In this document: positions 11,407 through 23,600 of the stretch, piece after piece
How positions within the stretch are numbered: position 1 is the stretch's first letter
Layout of the letters: every line of letters begins with the position of its first letter
NCBI RefSeq assembly: GCF_051622035.1
Contig: NC_135356.1
Span: forward strand, 2,542,001-2,606,000
Length of the DNA: 64,000 nucleotides
Origin: Arctopsyche grandis
Taxonomy: Eukaryota; Arthropoda; Insecta; Trichoptera; Hydropsychidae
Direction of reading: 5' to 3'
Notes under the pieces: generated by a model
Told to the model about the DNA's origin: nothing
Databases searched by the model: none
Seen by the model: only the letters and a program-made list of their open reading frames with translations
Program-made: the position numbers and the translations under genes

Positions 11407-12690
11407 AAAAACTAAGACTGACTATAAATATATGTATTACATGTATACTTGTTTTTTTTTATATACAGTATCCGAGTCAATCAATAACAGTAAATATTTT
11501 TTTAAATATGGAAAGCAGCTTGTCGTGTTTAGAAGAATTAAGACTCTTCACATCTTTAAAAAAGCAGATCAAATGTTGCATAATACAAAACGAGCGCATT
11601 TAAAAGGTAGTCAAGATTTCTCGTCATTTCTTTAATCGTGATTTTTCGAATGCCTCATTGTTATCGGATGATTTCTACATGTGTGCGAGTCGATTCAATT
11701 TTGTCAACCAGAAATTTAGCTAAAATGTCTCATAACACTACCTACATATGTGTTTACCGGTTCGGTGATTACTGGTCACAAAGTCACTAAAATATCTAAA
11801 ACGCAACATCTGGCAGCCGAAAAGTCCATCATACTAACGATAACTATAATACTAACGAGAACTTGAGTGCCAAATATTGTGTATTCGCGATTTTAATGGC
11901 AAAAATTGTCTTTGTGACCACCGCAATGTGACTAATAATCCAATTACCATGTGTTGACCGTACATGTATGGACAGTTTCTGTTGCAGAAACTCCAACGAA
12001 TGATCTCTTTCCATTACTCATTATTACAATGAATGAATATATGTACATATGTATGTGTGTATGCTGTAACATTGTAAAAAAACGTAGTTTTAACTAATAT
12101 TCGATGACAGTCAAGAAGTATCATGTGTTAAAACATGTGTGTATATACTTATGTAGTTTCAAATTATGAAAGTCACCAAGTTGTCTTACATGTGTACATA
12201 CATATTTTCGTTGTCTGTATGTATGTATGTAAATCTACAAAATATTAAGGATAGAAAAATATGCCTTTGTGCATCCATATATTCTATACCCATACATATG
12301 TTCTCAATAACGAGTTCATCATCAGTAAATCATGCTATGTAAAGTTTAATGACAATAGTTTAGTGTATACATAAATAGTAAGGTCACAGAAAACCTGAAT
12401 GTATGTAAGAATTGCATAATATATTTTACTTTAATCTATGTAAATATGAACATATGTATCTACATACTTATTATGCATAATATAGAAAAAAGTTTCAATC
12501 ACAAATTCGATCTTGTTGCTCTCAAACTCTTCTTTGTCTTTGGAGCTGCAGCTTCGGATACAGAATACAATCTCGATTTAGACCCACTTCGTTCATCGAA
12601 AAGATTGCGTTAATTTTTAAACATTGGTGGTTAATTGTGAGTAAACTTTCAAATTCTGAAAGACACTGTCTGTCATTGTATTAAATTAAT
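11407..12690. other. Unannotated AT-rich DNA with ACATATGT motifs
   Basis: No gene recognised. Many ACATATGT/CATACATA words are present, as throughout the window. The frame at 11432-11635 has no known motif. Confidence 0.5.
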
Positions 12691-12699
12691 CAAAATATG

Positions 12700-14800
12700 T
12701 ATAATCAAATGTCCGGTTTACACTCAATTCTCAATCGGTTAATGTATATAGTATTTTTTCTTAATCGTATAAAACAATACTGCGAGTAATATCGGCATCC
12801 GGCGTTATCATGACTTATCGATATCACCATCGAATATACATACTAAGGTGAAGTCACGATATCATAATTGCTCTTGATATTGGAGGTGTCTAGACTTAAA
12901 GTTCTAGAAACATTCTAGTCGTTCTCAATGTATTATAATGTGATGTGGGATTTACTATTTATTTAATGCATCTTTCGTTTTGATGCTAGTAATAATATTA
13001 ATAATGTGGGGTTTATGTATGCGATGTGCTAAAATACGATATAAAATATGAGTTTACTAAGATCGGCACCCTTAGGGTGATTTTAAGTGCGAATATTCTC
13101 TTAGGAGTAAACGAAGAGTTTTAGTTGAATTATACGTATGCAACTACAAAAATAATCTGACGAAAACAAACGTCATCGTCGAACGTTCAAATCGGACAAT
13201 TATCGACATGAATCGCAATGAATCTCTTCTGCTAAAAGTAGATTCTGTAGCCCTATTGTTGTGATATTTACTACAAGGGCAATCAGCTAATCCTTAAAGG
13301 TCACTTTCTTTTTCTCTTTTGATACGATTAGATATGCAATGTCCTTAAAAATGGAGCAAAGTGTAACGGGTTTACGTGCACACGTGTCTCTGTCTCCTCT
13401 CTTGTTGAAATATGCGTACAAGCTTGATCAAATCGTGATCTGTGAAATTCCATAGATTCGGAATCATGTTTCAACGAAACCAAGTTGACCTTTTGGTCGC
13501 GTTGCTCCCCAGCAACTATTTTGTCCTTTGGGTTGTCACTCTGAATACTGGGGAGTCCAGAGTTATGAAGTTACGAGCAGTTTTGTCTACGGCATTAATT
13601 AAAGTCTTTAAAATCAGTACATAATTCATGTATGTTCAAGTTAAAGTTTTTAAAATCGAACATCAAATTGCGATTATCGACATAACGATTCTGTTATCCG
13701 TGTCCTGTGGATACTACAGAGGCACTCAACAAACTTTGAAAGTTTCAAACGTCACTTTCTTTTTCTCTTTTGATACGATTGGATATGCAATGTCCTTAAA
13801 AATGGAGCAAAGTGTAACGGGTTTACGTGCACTCGTGTCTCTGTCTCCTCTCTTGTTGAAATATACGTACATACATAGATATATCGCCGAACTTGCGATT
13901 GCATTGATTTTGTTGTATTCAACGTAGTCACTTGAATATACATAATTAATATTTCAAAGTGATCCATTATTGAAACAAGCCAGAGAAACGTTAGCTGTTT
14001 ACATTTCTTCGAGTTTTTCATTACAAGATGAATCAAAATTGAATAAATCGTCCACAAAACGGACAATTTTCAATCTTTAAACTTTAAACGTACTCTCGTT
14101 CTCAGTTTAATGGATACGTGTCGTCCTCATTCGTGTAAAACAATACTGCGAGTTCTTTCGACATCATATGTTTTCATGACTTATAAACATCTGATGCAGG
14201 TGATATCACGACATACCAATTGCTCTGGATACTGGAGTTGTCCAGAGTTATGAAGTCGACGTTGTCTTGTTCTCCTCTTGAAACTTTCTAGTCGTACTCA
14301 TTTAATTATAATGTGATATGCAATTTACTATTAATTTAGTGCGTCTTTCGTTTTGATGCTAGTAATAAAATGAATAATATGGGGTGTACATGTATGTATG
14401 TGATTTGATAAAATACATAACATGAACGCACTAAGATCGGCACCTCAGGCCGATCAGATTAAATTTTTAAAATTGATCTCTAAACGAATCGCGTTGGAAT
14501 AATGTTTTGAATATTTTTGACAGCAAATTTGCTTCCCAATTAATTGATGTTCGCCGAATGACTTTGTCTTCTTTGAATCATCTGAGCGCAGTAAGTCCAA
14601 GAATTGGTCTCCACTGAATACATTTGTAGTCTATTTGTGGATACATATTTTCCACTTTTATTATAAATATTATAAATGTTTCCAATTGATTCAAAACATA
14701 TTTGAATCAAGTCGATGGAAGCTTCGGTCTATAGTATAGCCTCCATAACATATAAGCTGTCTGGGCTTCAAGCTTACTTTGGACAGTATTTGTACACCAT
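12700..14800. repeat. Composite repeat blocks (first array)
   Basis: This is a mosaic of blocks that recur elsewhere. 13140-13450 matches 18150-18480 and 48310-48480. 13740-13860 repeats 13300-13420 internally. 13950-14290 matches 18475-18800. 14700-14800 matches the start of the block at 17950, 48100, 48800, 50110 and 50830. 12740-13070 and 14100-14450 are diverged copies of each other. Frames such as 13442-13624 and 13628-13927 change between copies and look non-coding. I cannot name the family. Confidence 0.65.
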
Positions 14801-17373
14801 TTTTTTTTTTTTTTAAATGCTTTTTATTATTACGAAATTATTTTCACAATACATCTTATATCTATTTTAATAGCTACTGATCTACTGATCATTTTCTATT
14901 TTACAATTTAATTTAATTTGCTTATTAATCACAGTATTATATTATTCTAATGTTAATCTACAGCATAATAGGAAAAATAGCTCAAAAACCTATTTGCAAT
15001 CCTTATAAATGTTCATAATACATCTAATACATAATATTAGTTAAAGACTCTCTAAAGTCGATGATCTAAAGCAAATTGTGTTTAGGTAATCTGTGTTTAT
15101 ACCTGAAGGGTATAGACATTTTGTTGTAATCACCGAGACTCTTCACAAGTGTGTTAGTATGGTTATTAGTGATTCTTTCATAGAATCTACTGGTTAGTTT
15201 GTTAGTAATGTCTGTTACAAACGGAATATTATATATGGAATGCAGTTTTTTCAGGTTAGTATATATGGGTGTATTATAAATTATATTTAGGGATTTATTT
15301 TGTATTACTTGGAGCTTGGAAAGGTTAGTATTCGAGGCGGTATTCCATACAGGTGAAGCATAGGCTAATAATGGTAATATGAGCGCGCGATACAATTTTA
15401 TTTTATTTATTGTTGATAAAGAACTATGGCGATTAAATATTGGATATATTGAGGATACACCCCGCATCGCCTTGCATTTCGCTGCCTCAATGTGAGGTGC
15501 CCATCTCATTCTTTTATCAAACGTTACTCCTAAATATTTTATTACTGACTGCCATTTCAGACTTTCTCCAGAGGGGATTTTCAGATCTGAACTTGGCTTA
15601 TGCTTTCTAACACTAAAGAATATGGCGTCTGTTTTGGTTTGATTAATTTGAATTTTCCACTTAGTGAAGTGTTCAGTCATTGTTTTAATTGCAAATTCAA
15701 GATTTTTAAGAATAGTGTCTGGTTTTTTGCTACTTGTGAAGCAAGCTGTATCATCTGCATATAGGGCTATGTGACAGTTTTTTGGAATAGGTATGTCATT
15801 TATATATATGGAGAACAAGAGTGGGCCATGCAAGCTCCCCTGCGGAACGCCAGCTGTGATTATTTTTGGAGACGATATATCATTATTTACGCTAACCACT
15901 AGCTTTCTACCAGTTAAGTACGATTTGATGATGAGAATTAGGTAGTTTGGTATTTTGTTAATAAGGAGCTTATGAATGAGTCCATCGTGCCAAACCGTGT
16001 CGAAGGCCTTTTCTATGTCGAGACATACCATTCCGGTACTTCTCTTCATATTAAAGTTCTTCGTCACGTGTTCAGTTAGTCTTGTTAGTTGTTGGATCGT
16101 GGAATGTCCAGTGCGAAATCCAAGTTGTTCATTTATTAATTTCTTATTTACGACTTTAAGTAAACGAGTGTATACTATTTTTTCCAGAATTTTTGAAAGC
16201 GTGCAAAGTAAGCTAATGCGGCGATAATTGGCCGGGTTTTTTGAGCTTTTATCGGGCTTAAGTATGGGAATTACGTTGGCTGTTTTCCAGTATTCTGGAA
16301 AATACCCGGTGAGTAAACATGCGTTGAATATTTGAGATAGTGAGACTAAAGCTTTAAACGGAAGTTGTTTGATTATGATATTATCTATTGAATCTCGCCC
16401 AGGTGCTTTTTTTATTTTTTAAATTACGTATTATATTTTGGATTTCACACGGATGCACCAATTTTATATTTTTAGTACTGTTAGTGGGAGTTTTTGTGAT
16501 GATTTTAATGGACCGGTTGACTTTATTATGCGTCGGTATGTGATTGTAATGTTGTGTGAGTGTGTGATGTTTTTGGAAGGATTTTGATAATAGTTCTGCT
16601 TTGTCGCAATCACGCGTCACTGAGATTCCTGCATCATCTAATGGAGGAATCGAGTTTTTTGTCCTGCGAATCGCTTTAGCTAATTTCCATAGAGAGCCAT
16701 CAACTGAGCTTAATTTTTCTAATTTTTTAGACCAAGCTTCATTTTTTATTTCTTTGATTCTAATTTTAATTTGATATGTGAGCTTATTTATTAATGTTTT
16801 CAATTCTGGATTTTTTGATGTTTGCCAAATTTTACGGAGTTTATTTTTACTTTTTATTTGATTTGCAACAAAGTCAGTTATCTCTAGTTTGTGTTCAATG
16901 TATTGTGTCTTAGGTATGTGACGGTCTTTGGATCGAGTTATTGATTCCGTCAGGTGTATTATGGAGCTGTCGATTTCTGTTTTGTTTGTGAGTGTGGTAG
17001 AAGTTAGAATAGTTTTGTCATTTATGTACGACTTGAACTCTCGCCAGTTAGCTCTCCCGTAATCCCAACTATGCTTGATGATTTCCTCGGGTTTCCCGTC
17101 GATTGAGAAGATTATCGGGAGATGATCAGACGACAGGGTTTGAAGGGCATTTGGTGTCGATATTTTTGGGCAGTTCTTGACGAGGACAAGATCTAGTGTG
17201 GATTGTTGTGAGTTATTTTTGGGATAGTGTGTGTATGTATCCGGATGAAGTTTGATTGTATCTGTTATTTGAATGTATTTAAAAAGAGTTGTGCCTTGTT
17301 GGTCAGTGTTTACGCAACTCTATAGCGGATGTTTGGCATTAAAGTTACCAGCTACCAATGTTAAATATTTTGT
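14801..17373 (-). mobile_element. Jockey-like LINE, 5'-truncated, fused to a SINE head
   Basis: The minus strand runs from an endonuclease fragment near 17373 to a poly(A) tail (T-run 14801-14814). It is joined on its 5' side directly to a SINE (17374-17549) in the same orientation. The pair together interrupts a composite repeat block: left flank ends GTATTTGTACACCAT and right flank begins TAAATTTCGACTTTT. Uninterrupted paralogues at about 18039, 48190, 48890, 50200 and 50920 show the two flanks nearly adjacent, separated only by TTATGTAAT. Confidence 0.75.
15066..17360 (-). pseudogene. Jockey-type endonuclease/reverse transcriptase, decayed
   Basis: Order on the minus strand: endonuclease fragment (AGNFNAKHP, with the expected Asp of GDFNAKHP changed to Asn, then a stop where a Trp is usual near 17322), the STLDLVLV and SSDHLPIIFS motifs, a linker, and reverse transcriptase with KKAPGRDSIDN, LDIEKAFDTVWHDGL (block A), AGVPQGSLHGPLLFS (block B) and IALYADDTACF (catalytic YADD). 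One frameshift in a T-run near 16415 separates the frames 16381-16803 and 15066-16067; I see no second frameshift within the reverse transcriptase. The C-terminal region with SPVWNTASNTNLSKLQVIQ is typical of Jockey elements. The element is inactive: truncated, with at least two disabling changes. Confidence 0.85.
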
Positions 17374-17549
17374 TAACAATGAAATCAGAGAAAATTGGCA
17401 ATTTCTGATAGGAAACGATCAACCTGGAGTCACAAATCCAGGTCTGACCAACAGCATACTCTGAAAAATTCATTTTCAATCAGGGATAGAACCCGGCACC
17501 TTCTTGACGGTGAGCAGAAGCTTAACGTCCGAGCTATGCTGCTGGCTCA
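17374..17549 (-). repeat. tRNA-derived SINE head, 3'-truncated
   Basis: On the minus strand it begins GAGCCAGCAGCATAGCTCGG (A-box-like), contains the B-box-like GGGTTCTATCCC, and continues through GTATGCTGTTGGTCAGACC to TTTCATTGTT. Over this span it matches the plus-strand SINE at 55358-55520 closely. Exactly where the other copy continues GAAACGGTTCCC, this one switches to the LINE. Confidence 0.85.
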
Positions 17550-19030
17550 TTAAATTTCGACTTTTCGATGATAGATAAGTCAAAATCGATACATAGAAAG
17601 ACAAGTCCAATCAAGTAAACGAAGCGTTTTAGTTGAATTATACTTATGCAACTACAAAAATAATTCGAGTAGATGATTTTAGACAAATTTCACATTTATG
17701 TGCTTTTATCCCGGCATGCAATTTTTTATATTTCTCGAGTATAGGTTTTTGAGTAAATGATTTTACACATGAAATGCTTTTCACAGTTTTGTTGTGGATA
17801 ATTTTCTATGCGAAGATTCCCTTAGGAGTGTGTGTTTATCTAAAAACATATCCAAGACGAGGAGTGCCTCCATTTCAAAGAGGCTATGCAAAGAGGCTAT
17901 GCATAATGTTATCACATGAATATTATTTACGTTTACAATAGATTCAATACATATTTGAATCTAGTCGATGGAAGCTTCGCTCTATATAGCCTCCATAACG
18001 AAGAAGCTGTCTGGGCTTCAAGCTCACTTAAGACAGTATTTGTACACCATTTATGTAATTAAATTTCGACTTTTTGATGATAGAAAAGTCCAAATCGATA
18101 CATAGATAGACAAGTCCAATCAAGTAATCGAAACGTTGTAGTTGAATTATACGTATGCAACTACAAAAATAATCTGACGAAAACAAACGTCATCGTCGAA
18201 CGTTCAAATCGGACAATTATCGACATAACAATGAATCTCTTCTGCTAAAAGTAGATTCTGTAGCCCTATTGTTGTGATATTTACTACAAGGGCAATCAGC
18301 CAATCCTTAAAGGTCACTTTCTTTTTCTCTTTTGATACGATTGGATATGCAATGTCCTTAAAAATGGAGCAAAGTGTAACGGGTTTACGTGCACTCGTGT
18401 CTCTGTCTCCTCGCTTGTTGAAATATGCGTACAAGCTTGATCAAATCGTGATCTGTGAAATTCCATAGATTCCAAATATTTCAAAGTGATCCATTATTGA
18501 AACAAGCCAGAGAAACGTTAGCTGTTTACATTTCTTCGAGTTTTTCATTACAAGATGAATCAAAATTGAATAAATCGTCCACAAAACGGACAATTTTCAA
18601 TCTTTATACTTGAAACGTACTCTCCTTCTCAGTTTAATGGATACGTGTCGTCCTCATTCGTGTAAAACAATACTGGGAGTTGTTTCGACATCATCTGTTT
18701 TCATGACTTATAAACATCCGATGCAGGTGATATCACGACATACCAATTGCTCTGGATACTGGAGTTTTCCAGAGTTATGAAGTCGACGTTGTCTTGTTCT
18801 CCTCTTGAAAATGGGCAAAGTGTAACGAGTATATGTGCACACGTCTCCCTGTCTTCTTTTTAGTTGAAAAGTAGATATATCGCCATATTTGCGAATGTTG
18901 CAGTTTCGGTTACATCAAATGTGATCAATGAATGCATTTCTCGATTGCAGAATTCTCATTTTCCAACATGTATTGCATGATATACATATACATATGTATA
19001 ATAATATTGCATGATATATCACCAATCTGT
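17550..19030. repeat. Composite repeat blocks (second part of first array)
   Basis: 17550-17940 matches 49725-50085 nearly base for base (GAGGAGTGCCTCCATTTCAA and surroundings). 17940-18480 matches the block repeated at 48070, 50100 and 51740. 18475-18800 matches 13950-14290. 18800-19010 matches 52050-52230. Frame 18204-18434 (minus) and its plus-strand partner are shadows. Confidence 0.75.
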
Positions 19031-19819
19031 TATATCAGAAGTTGAGCCTTTTGGTCCTATATAATTGAATTAGTTTTTAAAGATACACTAAAATTTGGTT
19101 GTAAAAAATTTGCGCGGTTCGCTGTCTATTCGATTTATCAAAAATTTAATAAATACATGTAACTTTCCATACGTAGGTACATATATATAATTGTACGCAT
19201 TTGTTTTAGTATTTTGCTCACATTGATTTTCATAAAAATAATGTCACCAATTAATTTTATTAATTTAATCTTCGTGCTTCTTTACATAAGTAAATTTATT
19301 TTAATCAGTGAATACCAATGTACTGCTATACAGTTTGTTAATATTTTTCCTATATGTTCAATACAAATGTGAAATGCTGATGATAAATTGTATTGTCTGG
19401 AGTATGTTTGTAAGTTAACCATAGTGTTGGTAACCAATAGAGAGGTCATGGGTTCAATTCCCGGCCGGAATTGAGAAATATGACTTACAGACTTATGTAC
19501 ATACAATTTTCCATTTTCATTTCATTTAATATTTTGTATCCGATAAAAATCGATATCCTCTGTTTCCTGTAAATTCGTAGCTATCGAATTTTTTGGTTGT
19601 TAAATATGCTCACCTACATACATGTATTGTAGAATTTGTTAAGTACAACTTTGCCCATATATTGTTATGTGTTTAGAATTACTTAGTACTTACATATGTA
19701 TGTATAAGGTTTGGCCATAGGTATCGCTTTGTGGCAACTTATCATGGCACATATGGTAAACATGTAGAAATAAAATAGATAATAAGATTTTAATATATTT
19801 AATGTATCTATGCATGTAT
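19031..19819. other. AT-rich DNA with one tRNA-like motif
   Basis: At about 19428-19476 TTGGTAACCAATAGAGAGG is followed by a B-box-like GGTTCAATTCCC. A cloverleaf is not evident, so it is a possible SINE fragment, not a tRNA gene. Nothing else is recognised. Confidence 0.35.
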
Positions 19820-19936
19820 GCGTATGAATTTTCACTGTGAGATTTTGGATATGTGGGTAATAAATTAATTACAAAAAAATATAATGGATTTTATTTTACC
19901 TTATAAGCCTGGTGTCGCAATGTGTGGCCGTTTGCA

Positions 19937-20000
19937 CAACTCCGTGCTCTAATCCGTGCACAAATCCGTGCTCTAATCCGTGCACAAATCCGTGCTCTAC
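19937..20000. repeat. 24-bp minisatellite, about 2.6 copies
   Basis: Repeat of AATCCGTGCTCTAATCCGTG plus CACA, itself a doubled ATCCGTGC word. Not present at the corresponding place in copy 2. Confidence 0.85.
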
Positions 20001-20490
20001 TAATACGAATTTTTTGCTCGTAAATTTACAGATTTAAAATTCAGCACACATCCAATTAACCATTTTAAACGAAAACAAAAAATAATTTGGCCAGAACACT
20101 ATCCTAATAAAAATGTTTCAATAGAAAATTATCAATATAATATAGTATTAAAAGTGGGAAAAAATCCCAAGTGAAAATACGTAATTTTGACTTTTGATTT
20201 AAAATGGACGACTACTTAGAGAGATTTGAAAACTGAAAAGTAAAGATAAAATACTCGACTATAAATTCTGATATTCATTTTGAAAAGGAAATTAACAGAT
20301 TTTGAGAAATCGACCGAACAACACCAAGATAAAGAAAAATCGCGCGATTTAAAAAACACATACATATATGTATGTTTGTATCTCCGAATCTCGAGCCAAT
20401 CAACACTTTTTATTACCAGATTCGTATTTACTGGGCATAGATCTATAGATAAATATCTAATTAAAATCGAGTAGAAACTCAGGGGTGGAT

Positions 20491-22467
20491 TCTTCTTCTT
20501 GTTAATGCCTTGTCCGCATCCGGACGTTGGCGACCACCTCGTCGATTATTTGAATATATCCGCATCGGTCTTCAGCGGCTCGGAATAGCTCTTCGGCGCT
20601 CATATCGGTCCACATGCGCATGTTTCGAAGCCAAGATAACTTTTTCCTGCCAATCCATTTTTTTCCTTCTATTTTCCCCATGGTTATCAAACGGAGAAAT
20701 TCGTATTTTGGACCCCGTATCATGTGTCCGAGGTACTCCATCTTTCTCCGCTTGATGACAGAAACAAGTTCCCTGCCTCTCCCCATCATGCCGAGGACAG
20801 CTTCGTTTGATATCTTTTTGGTCCACGGAATCTTCAGCATACGCCTATAGACCCACATCTCAAAAGCTTCAATGCGGCCGATCATCTTGGTTTTCAGAGT
20901 CCACGTCTCACATCCGTGTAGTAATACTGTCCAGACGTAGCTCTTCGCGAATCTCAACCGCGTATGAAGATTGAGATGCTTGTTTGTAAGGGCCGCCTTC
21001 ATTTTTACAAATGCTGTTCTAGCCATCTCGATGCGGATTTTTAGATCTTCATCTGGGTCCATCTCTTCATTCAGCCAGGTACCCAGGTATTTGAATCTTT
21101 TTACTCTTTCTATCACCTCTCCATCCAAGGTTAGATTCCCGGTGTCTGTTTGCATTCTATCTACTATCATAAATTTTGTTTTCTTTAGATTTATGCGCAG
21201 ACCTCTTCGATTGCTTTCTTGATGTACACGGTCTAGAGATCTTTGCAGGTCTGCTAAATTTTCAGCGACTAGTGCCGTGTCATCAGCATATCTTATATTG
21301 GTGATCGTCTCGCCGCCCACCTTGATGCCCTCCGCCTCTTGGAGAGCATCGTGGAAGATGGATTCGGTGTAGGTGTTAAAAAGAGTAGGTGATAGGATGC
21401 ATCCTTGCCTGACGCCCCGTTCTATAGGAATCTCATCAGTGAATTGATCATCGACACGTACTACTGCAGTCTGATTCCAATAAATATTTCGTAGCAATCT
21501 GACATCTCTGTCATCCAGGCCAATATTTTTTAAAGTTTCCATCAGGCGAGCGTGTTGGACACGGTCAAAGGCCTTTTCAAAGTCTATAAAGCAGATGTAC
21601 ACAGGTTTACGGACTTCTCTGCATCTTTGGAGTAGTGTTTTCATACAGAAAAGGGCCACTCGGGTACCCAAGCCTTGTCTGAACCCAAACTGCTCTCTGC
21701 TAATCGCCTCTTCACACCGTGAGTAAATTCTGCCCTGTATTATCTTTAGTAGGATCTTCAATGTGTGACTCATTAGGCTAATTATTCTGAAGTCGCTACA
21801 CGTCCTCGCGTTACTCTTTTTGGGCAACGGGATAAATATGGATTGTAACCAATCGCTAGGTACTTCGCCTGATAAATATATTTTATTATAGAGTTTTGTT
21901 AGATTTTCTATGTTATCGTCGTCCAATAACTTGAGAAATTCGGCAGGAATCAGATCCGGTCCAGTAGCTTTCCGACTCTTTGCTAGTTTTATAGCATGTT
22001 CCACTTCGGATTTCAATATATATGGTCCCGTTTCTGGATCTTCAATATGCCCTCCGGTTTCTCTTTATTTCTTTCTTTATTCCTAAGGAGTATGAAATCT
22101 TTTTTTCTGAATGATCCTGTTGCTTCTTTTAGTTTTTTATGTACGTTAAATTCGTCGTGTTTTTCTTGTAATTTTTCAATTTCGTTACATTTATTTTCCA
22201 TCCATTTTTCTTTGATTTCTTTAATTTTCCTTTGTATTTGGCGGTGAATATTTTTATATTGTGTTGGATTATTATGTTTGTGTTTTCTACGTTCTTCCAT
22301 TAAATGTATAATTTCATCCGTCATCCAAGGTTGTTTTTTATTAATTATTTGATTTGTTTCAAGAAACTTTTTCCCAGATTGGGTCATTGCTGATTTCATA
22401 CCTTCCCACTTTAAGTTTACATTACTATTTTCTTCAATACATTTTTGTTTAAAATTAAAAATAAAAA
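20491..22467 (-). mobile_element. 5'-truncated RTE/ERT-like LINE with 11-bp target duplication
   Basis: The insertion is bounded by CAGGGGTGGAT at 20480-20490 and again at 22468-22478. The paralogous segment at about 52878-52890 carries this 11-mer once, followed directly by ATTCCAATC, so it is an empty site. The LINE 3' end on the minus strand is AACAAGAAGAAGA, a short AAG-repeat tail, not a long poly(A). Confidence 0.93.
20502..22467 (-). pseudogene. Reverse transcriptase of RTE/ERT-like LINE, one frameshift
   Basis: The N-terminal part (22013-22467) is a Lys/Glu-rich linker with KKQPWMTDEI. Near 22030 the frame shifts by one and continues as a 500-residue reverse transcriptase ending at 20502. 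Landmarks: KSRKATGPDLIPAEF, FIDFEKAFDRVQH (block A), RGVRQGCILSPTLFNTY (block B), IRYADDTALVAE (catalytic YADD), then GCETWTL and the C-terminal GRKKLSWLRNMR and RMRTRH end. This C-terminal arrangement is common in insect proteins called endonuclease-reverse transcriptase. The endonuclease domain is lost to 5' truncation. Apart from the one frameshift the frame is clean, so the insertion is fairly young. Confidence 0.88.
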
Positions 22468-23600
22468 CAGGGGTGGATATTCCAATCAAAAAAGCAATTA
22501 TATTTTTGGTAAAATTTTGATTAAATATATTACAAGCTACTTTTTTGAGTACTACTTGATCAAAAATTTATCAATAAAGCTTTTAATTATATCCCAAGTG
22601 ACCTCCAACCTGAAAGTCCAAATCTATCTTTTAGTACATACATATGTATATTTATTACAAATACAAATCTATATAGTTGCATAACACGAGTCACAAGTTT
22701 GATCAAGTGTGACGGATTTTGACACGAATAAATAAAATTTTATTAATAGTTCATCAAAGTACAATACTCGTCAATATATAACGATGATATTTTAATAGTT
22801 TTTCGGGAAAAAAAAAGTCGTGAATGTCCAGGCAGATCTACACACGGCCACACTGTGCGTTGCCTGAATATACCTTCATACAAATGATGAAATATTAAAT
22901 GTATGTAATTGTATCGCCTTTTTACAAACTGTTCCTGCGTCTACATAAGAAAAACACAAACACACTTCCAATTTCATCTACCTAGGTAATGTATTTAGAC
23001 GTACTGCACATTCAAATAGTACATATGTACATACATATATCGATATGCTGGTTGGAGTTTCATTCCCTGCAGTATATAATATACATATATTAGATGAAAG
23101 AAAAAAGTCCATTTGGGCGAATGTTGAGCATATTAAGAACTACGCGAACACAGTAAGTATATCACAAGAAATGGTGTTGAAAGTAAAAAAAAATACTAAC
23201 CCAGGCGAAGCCGATCACTCTCACTTACATTTCGTGGATGACATCAATTATCATTATTAAGCTCCATGCATCATTCTTCAGCTTCGGATTCCACTAACAT
23301 ACATATGTACATAAATAGTTATAAGTGCATATCTATACATATATTAGTCTTTACATATGTATAGATATGTAGGTAAGTATTGAACTTGATACAAATTAAT
23401 GTTACAGATGTTATCTCAAAATTATTCGATTGGAGTCGTACGATTGTTTCTGAGATCGAAAGATTTATTATATGTATTCGAATTTCAGATATTCTCGCTA
23501 CTACAAGTATACAAATATATAGCTACATAGATACTCATAATAAAATAATAGAGAAATAAGTTCCTTATTAATTAAAAACCACAAAACTCAAGAGTAAAGA

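Larger units (their letters stand above)
19820..23600. repeat. Segmental duplication copy 1 (copy 2 at about 52.29-54.06 kb)
   Basis: From TTTTCACTGTGAGATTTTGG at about 19829 the sequence matches 52299 onward, and 22468-23600 matches 52880-54060, including the short frame at 23045-23260. Copy 1 holds a 24-bp tandem repeat (19937-20000) and a LINE (20491-22467) that copy 2 lacks. Between about 20010 and 20440 the two copies also differ. No gene is evident. Confidence 0.85.

Noticed and set aside
19428..19476. Possible tRNA gene
   Set aside because: A B-box-like motif is present, but the acceptor and D arms do not form a cloverleaf. A SINE fragment is more likely.
20510..20850. Plus-strand frames opposite the LINE at 20502-22467 (similar cases opposite 39774-40913 and 59441-60730)
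   Set aside because: They are antisense shadows of reverse transcriptase coding sequence.
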